A stretch of DNA of 64,000 nt from Notolepis coatsorum (GCA_963971535.1 OZ020589.1:96034324-96098323), one strand, 5' to 3'. Positions 10,386 through 21,427 are shown, numbered from the stretch's first letter. Made by a program: numbers and translations. The notes: generated by a model from the sequence alone, not told the origin.

Positions 10386-10745
10386 TCAATTCAAATGGGC
10401 TTTATTTCACATTCTTGTATTTCTCCCAGTAGGTATGGGAGTTTTGAGTTATTGTCCATGTTTTCAAAGTCTCTTTGGGTGTTTGCAATTTGTGGGAAGT
10501 ATATGTCTTGGTATAGTGGGCAGGTTGTTAAGAAGTGGAGCTCGGTTTCCACCTCATCTTGTGTGCAGTGGGTCTGTCTTCGCTTGGGAGCCAGGTCTGC
10601 CTATGGCGGCCTTTCTCGATGGCTAGGCTGTGCTCGCTGAGTCTGTACCTAGTCAAGGATCTTCTTAGTATTGGGTCAGTCACAGTGCTCAGGTATTCTG
10701 CCACTGTGTACTCTCTGTTTAGGGCCAAATAGCATTTCAATTTGT
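10386..10745 (-). pseudogene. LINE ORF2 C-terminal fragment (L1/Tx1-like)
   Basis: On the minus strand the peptide reads through NREYTVAEYLSTVTDP, LRRSLTRYRLSEHSLAIEKG, RHRQTWLP and then, after small shifts, a zinc-knuckle-like EVETELHFLTTCPLYQD. This arrangement is typical of the C-terminus of L1/Tx1-type fish LINE ORF2 proteins. Nothing upstream of it (reverse transcriptase, endonuclease) is present. It is embedded within the hAT element at 8636-11050, either inserted there or carried along by it. Confidence 0.6.
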
Positions 10746-10768
10746 TCTGGTTTTGGGTTGTTTCTTTC

Positions 10769-10770
<2 letters not shown>

Positions 10771-10862
<92 letters not shown>
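10771..10862. repeat. (CT)n microsatellite
   Basis: An almost perfect CT dinucleotide run of about 90 bases lies within the hAT element. Confidence 0.95.
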
Positions 10863-10864
<2 letters not shown>

Positions 10865-11058
10865 CCTTGCTCTGGTGGAGGGTCAGGGGCATTGCCGGGT
10901 CTGTGCAGCGATAACACTGTATATTGACTGTAGAACGGGAGCTCTCTCTCGCTCTCTCTCTTGCTATATGTTGACTGTATCATGCCCAGCCTCAGGCAGC
11001 CTCGCGTTTAAATCTCGCACAGGGCCTCGCATTTCTCCCAGGCGGCCCTGTTTGTATA

Positions 11059-11153
11059 TATTGTGTTTTCTACACAAAATCCTTTTCTTCAAAGTAACTA
11101 GTAACTGATGGGTTCAGATAAATGTAGTGGAGTAAAAAGTACAATATTTCCGT
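11059..11153. mobile_element. Right part of the split older hAT repeat
   Basis: This continues the sequence interrupted at 8635. It shares CTTCAAAGTAACTAGTAACT and the GTAGTGGAGTAAAAAGTAC phrase with 43500-43570 and 43800-43865. It stops short of a terminal repeat, at about 11153, close to the SRCR exon donor. Confidence 0.6.
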
Positions 11154-11207
11154 TGAAATGTAGGGAAACCTAACCTCCTATAGGTGAAGGTAAAAAGGCT
11201 GTATTAC

Positions 11208-11522
11208 CTGAGCAGACAACACCAGCATCTTCACTATGGTTGCAGTCACCTGCTCCAAATCCTCTGTGTGGGCAGGTAGTGAGGGAACTCTCATGACCAA
11301 CACACATAACATCGTCCATCCAAACTTGACCAACTCCATGGCCAAAGTAGGCTCTGTATTTCACAGCCAGAGGTGTCCCGCAGTCCAGCTCTCGGCACAC
11401 CACCTCCGCCTCCTCCATGCCCCAGCGGTCATCGCAGACGGATCCCCACCTCCCTTCATGCAAGACTTCCACCCTACCAGAGCATCTATTACTCCCATTC
11501 ACCAGCCGGACCATGTTAACAT
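11208..11522 (-). CDS. SRCR domain exon (third)
   Basis: The exon encodes a complete group B SRCR domain of about 105 residues: MVRLVNGSNRCSGRVEV, WGSVCDDRWGMEEAEVVCRELDCG, YFGHGVGQVWMDDVMC, ESSLTTC and DCNHSEDAGVVCSG, with all eight cysteines. The acceptor is CCTGACAG before 11522, the donor GTAATA after 11208, the length is 315 bp and both borders are phase 1. It is the most canonical of the five domains together with the one at 25906. Introns of about 13.0 kb upstream and 6.8 kb downstream, both filled with transposons, separate it from its neighbours. The domain is expected to be extracellular. Confidence 0.92.
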
Positions 11523-12020
11523 CTGTCAGGTCAAAAGAGTCAACAAAAGTGTGGTTATTGACAAAACATCCTAAAATCACAGGTATTCCATAATGAGATG
11601 AAAGCTGCTCCTAGATCAGTGAAGGGATGAGATCTATTTCACAGATTCATTTTGATTGAATTCTGAACAATATAATTCCTTTGATATCCGACATTGACGT
11701 TTGGTTGTTCTACCCGGTTTGTTTCACTTTGTGACTTCTCTGAGAAAGATGCTCTACTAAATAAACTTTACTTACTAAACTTGACTTATATCTTGGAACT
11801 ATTTTGTTTCTTGAATGCCAGTGTATTGCTATGCACTGGGGCCGGTTCAAATATCATGCCGCCTATAAATGGAATAGTTCTAGGATATAGTGTTGGTCTG
11901 AGAGAAGAATCAAGCACGGAAATACATGAGCGTTGTTGTACTCTGTTGTGGATGGTGGAACTTTTTTGGCATGTTGTGGTGTGACTTGAAATACAACAAT
12001 CCCTGTGTGCTGCCTGTCCT
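11523..12020. other. SRCR intron, nothing recognised
   Basis: This is ordinary AT-rich intron sequence; the short open frames have no recognisable domain. Confidence 0.4.
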
Positions 12021-12027
12021 GAAGGGG

Positions 12028-12212
12028 GTCATCCCTATGTTCCCTGGGTCCTATGTTCCCCGGGTTCTATGTTCCCTGCTTAAAAAAAAAAGGGTCCTAT
12101 GTTCCCCACTCCCGAAATAAAGGTTCTATGGTCCCCGCTCCCGAACAAAAAAAGGGTCCTATGTTCCCCGCTGAAATAAGGGTCCTATGTTCCCAGCTGA
12201 AATAAAGGCTCT
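12028..12212. repeat. Short repeats of a TCCTATGTTCCCCG motif
   Basis: At least six near copies of GGGTCCTATGTTCCCCGCT are separated by A-rich spacers. The same motif in reverse orientation occurs at 17735-17960, immediately before a 44-bp minisatellite, so the two loci share a repeat family. Confidence 0.6.
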
Positions 12213-12405
12213 GCTGCCGGCGGTGCAACAGATTCGAGTTCATTGGGAAATGACCGTCAGTCACTCGAGTATTTTAAAGTGTTATTGACGAGTTACGTGA
12301 ATACGTGAATATAGCTTGCCCGGGGACACAAACCTTCAATACGCATTAACAGCTCAGTCTTTTAATACACACTTATATCGTACAGTAACGTCAAATAAGA
12401 TATTT

Positions 12406-12554
12406 AAGCATTACATCACAAGACAGAGTGGGTTATAGAAATTAGATCACGCCTATGGGTGGTTGTTAAGCCCGAGGCGCAGCCGAGGGTCGTTAGACCC
12501 CCATAGGCGTGATCTAATTTATATAACACACTTTGTCTCGTGATGTAATGCTTT
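12406..12554. repeat. Long hairpin with about 70-bp arms
   Basis: The left arm starts AAGCATTACATCACAAGACA and contains AATTAGATCACGCCTATGGG; the right arm is its near-complement, ending in TGATGTAATGCTTT. The loop is only a few bases. Such structures are typical of fold-back or miniature transposons, but I did not find a target duplication. Confidence 0.65.
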
Positions 12555-12711
12555 TATACAATGGCCGATGTCATCCAACCTTATTGCTATACAATAAACA
12601 CACATTAATTGAAGATTTATTGAAAAAACCATCCGCAGAAAAAGTAGTTCCACAAAAAAAAATTGAGAAGTTGCCTCCGTGTGGAAGCAGCTCGGAAGTG
12701 CAACTGTCTCT

Positions 12712-12820
12712 CAACTAACACATCCAACTGTTCTCAGTAACACATCCAACTGTCTCTCAACTAACACATCCAACTGTCTCTCAACTAACACATCCAACTG
12801 TTCTCACTAACACATCCAAC
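12712..12820. repeat. 26-bp tandem repeat
   Basis: About four copies of AACACATCCAACTGTCTCTC and variants follow each other. Confidence 0.7.
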
Positions 12821-12829
12821 TTTTCTTTT

Positions 12830-12890
12830 TTTTTAACCTACTTTCTATAGAACTTCATTCTTAGATGCTTCTATAGAAAGTAGGTTAAAA
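12830..12890. repeat. Small inverted repeat
   Basis: TTTTTTAACCTACTTTCTAT is followed after a short loop by its complement ATAGAAAGTAGGTTAAAAAA, and the first arm is repeated again near 12930-12950. Confidence 0.6.
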
Positions 12891-12990
12891 AAAGTTTTCT
12901 TTGCCCTATAGGAGGTAAAAAAAACATTTTTAACCTACTTTCTATAGAAGCAGCTGGGAGGTGCGCTGTTTTAAGTGAGCATGGATTATT

Positions 12991-13239
12991 GAATTGATTG
13001 ATTGAATGATTGCAAATTTAATTAATGTCCGCCTTGTTTCAAACTGGTTAAGTTTAGGCCCTCTTTCGAAGTCGCCCTCTTTCGAAGTTGAATCAGGGCT
13101 GGTGGTCTAACGCCCTGCTCTAAAGATAAACTCTAAGCATAACCAACTTCGAAAGAGGGCAACTTCGAAAGAGGGCCTAAACTTAACCAGTTTGAAACAA
13201 GGCGGACATTAATAAAATTTGCAATAAATCAATCAATTC
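12991..13239. repeat. Fold-back repeat with about 100-bp arms
   Basis: The left arm carries TGTCCGCCTTGTTTCAAACT, GTTAAGTTTAGGCCC and two copies of CTCTTTCGAAGT. The right arm, up to 13239, is its near-perfect reverse complement, around a spacer of about 40 bases. No coding content is present. Confidence 0.75.
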
Positions 13240-13929
13240 ACGCGATATTTATTTTGTTCCACAATGACTCATGACCCACCAATTAGATAATCCAACATTG
13301 TGTAAGAAACTAAACACATTCGCCGTGACAGAATCGTTTTTGATTTAGTCGTTATGACGCTGTCAACATATCCATTCGTAACGATTATTGTCCTCCATCT
13401 TGCTTTCACTTCTAAATCCACGACTGGCGGAGTGATCGTAATTCGGTTGTGGGCGGGTTCTAGGACCACGAGCGGGGGTTATGACAAATAACCACGTGTA
13501 ACTTGACTGTTTTAGCCAATCAGAATCGAGAAATGTGCATGCCATTGTATAATGAAAGATAAAGGATGAAGTTACAAAGGGAAAAGGGCAAAAGCAATTA
13601 CTCTTTGACAATGCTACAGCGCACAATAAAAAGAAAAGATCCAGGCGGAATTAAATATGCCATAGGAGTAGAAGGGTTTTAAACTGACGTCAAATCGGAG
13701 CAAAACAAGCTGAATCCGCTTCAAGAAGACGCATGACATTGGGTATATACTAATTACAACAAGACATTAATTAATTGCATTGTTACTGTTCACATGTGTG
13801 GTGCCGTCGTCGCCCGTCACAGTCAACATTGTATCTCTCTGGCGAGAAATAAGCGGACAACGAAAAAGACGTCACTCGCCACTTAAAGAAATCAGAAGCA
13901 TGTATTTAACAACCTCAAAAACTTTCGAA
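13240..13929. other. Nothing recognised
   Basis: The open frames in this stretch have no recognisable domain, and I could not identify repeats with certainty. It ends at a tRNA-like SINE. Confidence 0.35.
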
Positions 13930-14319
13930 GGGCGGTCAGGTGGCGTAGCGGAGATTGCGTTTGTCACCAACGCCGGAGATGCTGGATTCGCCTGTTCGAA
14001 TCCAGCTCCTGGCGTTGTCACCAGCTTGGCTGGCCGTTCACACTAATACAATTGGCAGTATTAGAGGCAGTGGCGGCTCTACCACTAGGGGCGCTAGGGC
14101 GCCGACCCACCTGCTGGCCAGCTGCTGTTAAATCAGAGAAGAAGACAATAAAACTTTTTCGTTTTTGTGTTTTATAGCCCTATAAATAATATAAACATGT
14201 TTAAAATTAATAATATTTACTCATTTTAAGTATGTTTGTATTTCCAATGCACAATATAACGTTATTATCTAAATAAAAAAAACATCGTTTTCCAGAGCAG
14301 GAAGTGACATCACGTTTTT

Positions 14320-14337
14320 TTTTTTTTTTTTTTTTTC
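14320..14337. repeat. Poly-T run
   Basis: A homopolymer T tract lies inside the hAT element. Confidence 0.9.
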
Positions 14338-14984
14338 TCGGTCCGGGCTATACGCGATAGCGCTCTGAGTGCGCGTCACAGTTTGATCGCTGTCTCCGTC
14401 ACAGCCAATCAGTGCATACGGCGTTGTGCGTTGAAATATGACTATTATGTTGGAATCCGAGCGCGATTTGAAGCGGTCTAGAAAGCAGCGTGAACTTCCG
14501 TGAGAATTTCCATAGCCACATTTCGCGGAGACGCTCTCTGATTGGCCGACGCCAGTATTTTTTTCCATGGCAGAATTTCACAGAGACGATCTCTGATTGG
14601 CCGAATCCAATTTCTAATGTTCCAATTCTAGCTTCTAGCTTGGTTCCTGGTACTAGGACTGTTGTTTGTCTTAGAGCGTGCCGTGCCGTGACTGCAAGTT
14701 CTTTCTTTAGACTGTTAAGCTTAGGCACTCGTTCAAAGTTGGTTAAGGTTAGAGTTTGTCTTAGAGCATGGCGATAGAACGCCAGGTAGTTTGCAGTCTG
14801 TTCGAGCGGAAATGGACAAAGGAATGTACTTGTTGAGTGTTGTGCTAACGTCGACGAGCTCAGCTGAGCTAACACTTGGCTAACAAGCTATATGGCGGAT
14901 ATCAAGCTCTCCTGCCCTGGACGTTTCAACTAAACAGTGAGTCTCTCTCTCTCTCTCTCTCTAACGTTAGTACTAGTACTAGGC

Positions 14985-15255
14985 TGGTGCGGGCTAACTG
15001 GCTATCGTTCTGGGAGCTAACGTTAGTACTAGTACTAGGCTGGTGCGGGCTAACTGGCTATCGTTCTGGCAGCTAACGTTAGTACTAGTACTAGGCTGGT
15101 GCGGGCTAACTGGCTATCGTTCTGGGAGCTAACGTTAGTACTAGTACTAGGCTGGTGCGGGCTAACTGGCTATCGTTCTGGCAGCTAACGTTAGTACTAG
15201 TACTAGGCTGGTGCGGGCTAACTGGCTATCGTTCTGGGAGCTAACGTTAGTAGTA
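14985..15255. repeat. 56-bp minisatellite with alternating variants
   Basis: About five copies share CTGGTGCGGGCTAACTGGCT, ATCGTTCTGG and AGCTAACGTTAGTACTAGTA. The base after TTCTGG alternates from copy to copy (GGGAGC, GGCAGC, GGGAGC, GGCAGC, GGGAGC), so the true unit is a 112-bp dimer. Confidence 0.85.
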
Positions 15256-15325
15256 CTAGGCTATCGTTCCGTGATTTGTTTACTTGGTAACACGGGTTGC
15301 TAAGGAATTTAGGTTCGAGGTTGAA

Positions 15326-15335
15326 GAAATCTCTC

Positions 15336-15394
<59 letters not shown>
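15326..15394. repeat. (CT)n microsatellite
   Basis: A CT dinucleotide run with a short interruption near 15352 lies in the hAT element. Confidence 0.9.
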
Positions 15395-15396
<2 letters not shown>

Positions 15397-15562
15397 TTAA
15401 CGTTAACGTTTGTAAATAGTTTTTTTAGGAGCAGTACTACTGCTGGCCATTCATGAAGCGAGACATTGCTGATTGTTTATTTATCGATGGCTCATTGATT
15501 TAACTACTGCAGCTCTCTCGGATTGAAAATACATGGATTATGGCTTGTTCAATATCGTCTAT

Positions 15563-15697
15563 GTTTGAATGAATGAATGAGAACTTTATTAACAGATTGC
15601 AGAATGGGTACAATACAGTACGGCTCAATACACACAATTGTTAAGGGGATGCAGACCAGAGAAAGACGTTTGTCTTGTTTACATCAGGGTCCCAGAT
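15563..15697 (-). mobile_element. LINE 3' tail, reversed
   Basis: GAATGAATGAATGAG is followed by ACAGATTGCAGAATGGGTAC and the rest of the 3' UTR of the LINE family at 4514-5765. Only the last 130 or so bases of the element are present. Confidence 0.75.
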
Positions 15698-16875
15698 TTT
15701 CGATTCATATCGATAGTTTAATAGCTAGCCTTGGCTCGTTTAACAATATGCAAAATATGTGTACAGCCCTGTACTCATACTGAAGTTATTCTTGGTATAT
15801 AATAGGTCTGATTGTGTAACGAATCGATTCCACGTCGCGCTGTGTGTGAGAGAGAGAAGGAGAGAGGGAGAGATCTGCCTGTGTTTGTAGACGGGCGAGT
15901 TTTGTTTCTAACTTTTCTATTTATATATTGTGTTTCAAGTTGTGAATTAGAGTCTAGACTATACTTTATTTGACTGGTTGTGTGTTGTTGTAGTAACAGC
16001 TGAGCGACTCGTTCATAAGAGCCGATTCATTGCAGTGAGCGTGAGTCGAATCGCTCACGTCTTGCCATGAGTGTTGCGTGGTACTGTACTGTACAAAATA
16101 TTTGGTATAGCGCCCCTAGTGGCGAAGTACCCAGCGGCCGCTACTGATTAGAGGGTGGGAAAGCTGGCGGGTGGGTCCTGAGCGTTGTGGACAGCGACCC
16201 CTACAGTTCGGTCGGGGCGCCTGCTCAGCAAGGGTAGGATCTAGAGAGAGGTAGTGCGGCCTCCCACACGTTACACTCTCCCAGTGAGAACCTGCGGGGC
16301 CAGGCTGGCCTGCCGGCTGGCTTCACATGCGTCGGAGGAAAGCATGTGACAGTCTCCGGTCTCTCGGACCAACAGTAGGGGAAAGTGCGCAACAACCAGG
16401 AAGGGTGGGATGGGAGAAAAATCGGAAAAAGAAGGAGGGGGAAAAAGATAACAAAAAAATTAAAATAAACGTTAGAAACACTCTTTATATTAACTTAATA
16501 AATAAACAAAAACGAAAAATCTACTTATGTCAACGAAAATGTCAAGTAGGCCTAACTAAATAACAGATATACATCTCTGTTACACGCAAGCAGCGTTTGA
16601 TGGCCGAATCTGTCAGACGGCACTGGAGTAGATATACAGTACTGTTACATCCAGAACACACACACACGCATACACAATTACACATGTTGCACCATCTATC
16701 TACTAGTGTTGTCAAAAATATCGATTTTTCGATACATATCGATTCTGAATATTTAAAACGGTTTCAATACTAATTTCTCGCAATATCGATATTTAATTAT
16801 TCATAAAAAAAGAAATAATAATTTTGTATAAGGAAGTTGCATTGTTCATTTCAATACCTGTAATAGTACAGTAGT

Positions 16876-17008
<133 letters not shown>

Positions 17009-17259
17009 TCAGTTAAGTTGGAATATGACTGTAATACAAACAGTTCAGTTTGTCAGGTATACATGCAACACAGATTACAGTGTTTACATCTGTCTGCTTG
17101 AGAAAATACCATGTTCTGCAATACAAATGATTGAAGTGAGATGAACAGACTGAACTTTATTTTATTAGATAAAACATGTTGACAAAGTTTTACTTTGCAG
17201 TTGAAAAAAGGTAATAAATTAAATGTGATTAAAATTTCATTTTTTTTAAATGTCATACG

Positions 17260-17361
17260 TTATGATTAATTGAAAATGGGGGACCCTGATGTAAACAAGA
17301 CAAAAGTACTGTATTGTACCCATTCTGCAATCTGTTAATACAATTAGCAATCAATCAATCT
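17260..17361 (+). mobile_element. LINE 3' tail fragment
   Basis: It shares AAAATGGGGGACCCTGATGT, CCCATTCTGCAATCTGTTAA and the CAATCAATC tail with the LINE at 4514-5765; middle bases are deleted relative to that copy. Confidence 0.7.
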
Positions 17362-17734
17362 GTTATGCTTAACACGCAGTACTATTAACTTTACTTAATT
17401 TCTAAGATTATATCATTTAGTTATTTTTAAATGTGTGATCTAAAGATAAACAAAGGGTTTTAAAAGTGTTATATTTATCTTCTCTTATAGTACCAGAGAG
17501 AAGCTGAGGAGAATCAATCAGCAACAAAAGCTAAATTTATTAAAAGAAAATATTATTTATATATATATTGTTTTTTATATATTAAAAAAAAATTAAGGTT
17601 GAACCTTTTTCCCCGTGGTATCGAAAATGGTATCGCATATCGATACTTTTCAAGGTATCGTATCGAAGTTCGAAATTCCAGTATCGTGACAACACTACTA
17701 TCTACACACCCTCACACAACTCTGTCGCTTTTCC

Positions 17735-17962
17735 GGGAGTAGCGGGGAACATAGGACCTTTTTTTAGTCGTGACGTGTACGTTTGAGAACACTACCGTAA
17801 TGACAGAGAAATTAAGCAAGCTGACATGGTCGGCCCTCACACAACTTGGTCGCTTTTTCGGGAGCGGGGAATATAGAACCCGGGGAACATAGGACCCTTT
17901 TTATCGCGAGCGGGGAATATAGAACCCGGGGAACATAGGACCCAGGGAACATAGACATGCTC
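17735..17962. repeat. CGGGGAACATAGGACC repeats
   Basis: Several copies of CGGGGAACATAGGACC and CGGGGAATATAGAACC lie in the orientation opposite to the related cluster at 12028-12212. Confidence 0.6.
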
Positions 17963-17964
17963 CC

Positions 17965-18597
17965 TCCTGAAGCACAACAAGAAGTCAAGTCCTGAAGCTG
18001 CGAGGCTAGCTTGGAACACAACAAGAACTCAAGTCCTGAAGCTGCCAGGCTAGCTTGGAACACAACAAGAACTCAAGTCCTGAAGCTGCCAGGCTAGCTT
18101 GGAACACAACAAGAACTCAAGTCCTGAAGCTGCCAGGCTAGCTTGGAACACAACAAGAAGTCAAGTCCTGAAGCTGCCAGGCTAGCTTGGAACACAACAA
18201 GAAGTCAAGTCCTGAAACTGCCAGGCTAGCTTGGAACACAACAAGAACTCAAGTCCTGAAGCTGCCAGGCTAGCTTGGAACACAACAAGAAGTCAAGTCC
18301 TGAAGCTGCCAGGCTAGCTTGGAACACAACAAGAAGTCAAGTCCTGAAGCTGCCAGGCTAGCTTGGAACACAACAAGAAGTCAAGTCCTGAAGCTGCCAG
18401 GCTAGCTTGGAACACAACAAGAAGTCAAGTCCTGAAGCTGCCAGGCTAGCTTGGAACACAACAAGAACTCAAGTCCTGAAGCTGCCAGGCTAGCTTGGAA
18501 CACAACAAGAAGTCAAGTCCTGAAGCTGCCAGGCTAGCTTGGAACACAACAAGAACTCAAGTCCTGAAGCTGCCAGGCTAGCTTGGAACATAGCCAG
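17965..18597. repeat. 44-bp minisatellite
   Basis: About 14 highly similar units contain GCTGCCAGGCTAGCTTGGAA, CACAACAAGAA, and CTCAAGTCCTGAA or GTCAAGTCCTGAA. The main variation between copies is AACTC versus AAGTC. Confidence 0.92.
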
Positions 18598-18614
18598 AAC
18601 TAAAGTTAGCTAAT

Positions 18615-20830
18615 GTCTTTTGATTGATTGAATACTTTATTTTGACACAAATCGTAGGACAAAAACATTTTAAAAGACAAGACAATAACAGTGTCAACAA
18701 CGCTGGTCAAAAATGGATAAAACACAATAAAGCCAAGGCTTGTTTCCATTGTGGTCCATACATGGAACATAAAAAGGCACAGAAACATAAATGGACATGT
18801 ACACTAGACAGGATACATCCTAAAAATTTGTATAAAAACACCTAACCTGACAACTCATACAGTTAACTAATGTTAAAAGAAAATCCGCAACCCTTAAAAG
18901 CAACTCATGATAAAAGAAATAAAAGCCAAGTTATGATAAAAGAGATAAAAAACATTTTAAGACCAATTTGAGTTGCTGCTGAGCCATGTTTTTAGGGCGG
19001 ATTTAAATCCGAGAGGGGAGTTCAGGAGTTTTATGAATGTTGGCAGGGCATTCCACATTACCGTAGCCGAGTAAAAAAAATTCATCTTTCCCCATGCATG
19101 TCCTGACTCTCGGCGGGACCAGGTCCGTGGGGCTCCCTCTTGTGGCGTGTTTGTGGACATCTCCTACTTTATTAAAATAATTTACTAGGTACTTGGGGAC
19201 CGTTTCTTTCAGTACTTTAAAAACCAGTAGCATTTTAAGCTGGTGTACCCTTTCTTCAACCCTAAGCCATCCCAGACTGCTAAAGTGGGCTGGCGTTAGG
19301 TGAGTCCTAAAGTGAAGGTTGTGCAGGAGTCTCACTAGTTTGTTTTGGGAGGTCTGGAGCTTTGTCTTCATTTGTTTTGATATGTTGCTGTACCATGAAG
19401 TGCAAGCATAGTCAAAGTGACATTGGATGAGGGCTCCAGCTAGGGTCCTCAGAGCGTTTCTATTTATGAACGAGGAAATTCTAAATACAAATTTGGTTTT
19501 TTGATTGACCTTAGTAATAACTTTTTGTGCCATTTTTTCGTTAGAAAGTTTGTTATTTAAAATAAAGCCCAGGTAGGTGACCTCCTCTTTATCCTCAATA
19601 ATGTTTTCACCTACTCTAATTTTAAAACCCTGGGATTTCTTTAGGTTGGCGTTTGACCCAAAGAGTATGGCCTCTGTTTTTCCCAGATGAAGAGACAATT
19701 TATTGTCACTGAGCCAAGAGCAGATCTTTTTCATTTCATTGCTCAGGACACTTTCCACTTTAGACTTATCCCTGTCAGAGACCAGGAGTGCCGAGTCGTC
19801 AGCAAACAGGAACAGGTTGCAATCGCATGCCGATTTCATGTCATTAATATATATTAAAAACAGTTGAGGCCCCAAAATGCTTCCTTGGGGGACCCCACAT
19901 GTCACTGGAAGGGACGAGGACAAGGTGCCATTGATGTCTACCACCTGTTCTCTTCCCTCCAGGTAGGACTTGACCCATTTGGCTGACTTGCTATCAAAGC
20001 CTATCGCTCTCAATTTTTCTAGTAGGATGGAGTGGTTGACCGTGTCAAACGCCTTTTGCAGGTCCAACATTACCATCCCGCAGTAGTTCCCCTTGTCCAT
20101 CTCCCGTTTTATATAATCGGTCAGGTACAGTAAACAGGTGTCAGTGGAGTGTGATTTTCTGAAACCTGATTGGAACTGGTACAGTAGTCTATGTTCAGTC
20201 AGGTAGTTGTCTATCTGCTCATATACCAGCCTCTCAATTACCTTTGATATGGAACAAAGGATAGAAACGGGGCGGTAGTTACCTGGATCTAGTTTGTTTC
20301 CTTTTTTAAATAGAGGGGTTACCCTAGCAAGCTTGAGTTCTTGTGGGATGTGACCCTGGTTGATGGAGAGGTTGGTGATATGGGCTACAATGGGAGCTAT
20401 GATGGAAGCAGAGTCTCTGAGAAATCTGGTGGGAATATTGTCATGGCCTGTGGCTTTTGTTGGCTGCAGCATACTGAGCTTTTTCATAACCTCTTCAGTA
20501 GTTACTTCAGTCAATTTAAAATCATTTTCACGTACACCCAGTTCCTTATAAAAGGCCTGGATGTGCTGTATGCCATATCGGCCAGAGTGGATCGGCAGTT
20601 TGTTCACCAAAGTGGTAGCAACAGTTGTGAAGAAGGTGTTTAAACAATTTGCCACGCTCAATTTGTCAGAGATGATCGTGTTATCTATTTTCAGGTTGAG
20701 ATTTGTGGTTTTAGTCTTGAGTCTATTATTGTGACCCAATGTTTTTAAAGACTTCCACAGTTTGAGGATTATTTTAATTTTCCTCAATTTTTTCGTTAAA
20801 ATAGTTCAGTTTTGCTTATTTGATCATATT
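18615..20830 (-). mobile_element. 5'-truncated LINE with nearly intact reverse transcriptase
   Basis: On the minus strand a 594-codon frame (20787 to 19003) carries a non-LTR reverse transcriptase. Its blocks are KATGHDNIPTRFL, GNYRPVSILCSISKVIERL, QSGFRKSHSTDTC, MVMLDLQKAFDTVNHSIL, GVPQGSILGP, the catalytic LFLFADDSALLVS and LSLHLGKTEAILFG, then the thumb and C-terminal region with YACTSWYSNISKQMKTKLQ. Near 19085 a frameshift moves the final part (ATVMWNALPTFIKLL to 18957) into another frame. A 3' UTR with a TTGA-type tail ends near 18615. The endonuclease half is missing. The motifs fit the CR1/L2/jockey-like group; I cannot fix the clade. The copy is probably dead. Confidence 0.88.
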
Positions 20831-20924
20831 GGTTATGATCATATTGTCCATGCAACAGTTACTCTGAACTACTGAACTTAATCTATACAAATATCATAGT
20901 TTTGTGTTTACATTTCACATTTGC

Positions 20925-21150
20925 ATTAGATTAGATTCAAATGTATATACAACACAAGTACAGTATAACGAAAAGAAGTTTGGCATCCAACCAGAGTGCA
21001 AATGTAGCATTAAAGTGCAGTATAGTAATATACAGTGTACAGGTGATTAAACTGGGTATAAAATATATAAATGAGCACTACTGAGTAATAGTGTTAATGA
21101 ATCAGATGTATGTACAGAGTTGTAGTATTAATATGTACAGTGCTACAGGT
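20925..21150. repeat. Interspersed repeat shared with two other sites
   Basis: AGTTTGGCATCCAACCAGAG and GTGCAAATGTA with the preceding TAGATTAGATTC phrase recur at 42902-43040, and in reverse at about 38055-38150. They look like 3' tails of one LINE family. Confidence 0.6.
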
Positions 21151-21247
21151 ATAATGACACACTGGCCAGCAGTATAACTAGTAAGTCAAGAGTAGGTAAA
21201 GAATATGTACAGCTATAGGGATTATATGCAGGTATATTCAGACAGAC

Positions 21248-21249
21248 AT

Positions 21250-21309
<60 letters not shown>
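21248..21309. repeat. (AT)n microsatellite
   Basis: An uninterrupted AT dinucleotide run of about 60 bases. Confidence 0.95.
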
Positions 21310-21314
<5 letters not shown>

Positions 21315-21427
21315 GTAAATATAAATATATAAATGTATATATAGCACTATTGTCCATGCTATCATACAGAGTTACATGGGTAGACTATTATGAGGTAGCC
21401 AGTTAGGATTATTATGATTACTATTAG

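Larger units (their letters stand above)
8636..11050. mobile_element. hAT-type DNA transposon, non-autonomous, complete ends
   Basis: The ends are perfect inverted repeats CAGGGCCGCCT (8636-8646 and 11040-11050). They are flanked by an exact 8-bp duplication TTTGTATA (8628-8635 and 11051-11058), the hallmark of hAT insertion. No transposase frame is visible. Just inside the left end lies a hairpin of GCCTCGCGGGAAGGGGGGCC around 8680-8700 against its complement at 8760-8785. The interior holds a 41-bp minisatellite, several CT/AC tracts and a LINE ORF2 fragment. The element is 2415 bp and sits inside an older hAT repeat. Confidence 0.88.
14068..16146. mobile_element. hAT-type non-autonomous transposon inside a SINE
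   Basis: The ends are imperfect inverted repeats, CAGTGGCGGC on the left and CAGTAGCGGC on the right, each followed nearby by CCACTAGGGGCGCT. The flanks are an exact 8-bp duplication ATTAGAGG (14060-14067 and 16147-16154). The element is 2079 bp, CpG-containing, and has no transposase frame. It holds a 56-bp minisatellite, CT tracts and a reversed LINE 3' tail near 15563-15697. Confidence 0.9.
13930..16470 (+). mobile_element. tRNA-derived SINE split by a hAT element
   Basis: The tRNA-like head starts at 13930 with an A-box-like GTGGCGTAGCGG and a B-box TGTTCGAATCC, and continues to 14059. After the hAT insertion the same SINE resumes at 16155 with the conserved GTTGTGGACAGCGACCCCTA and CGTCGGAGGAAAGCATGTG phrases and ends in an A-rich tail near 16470. 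The order of parts matches the uninterrupted copy at 26933-27411. Confidence 0.82.

Noticed and set aside
10528..10983. A host gene encoding an RERERE-rich protein
   Set aside because: The RE run is the translated CT microsatellite, and the rest is a LINE ORF2 C-terminus.
13930..14040. Functional tRNA gene
   Set aside because: The A- and B-box-like motifs belong to a SINE head. The same head with the same body occurs at 21610, 26933 and 28213.
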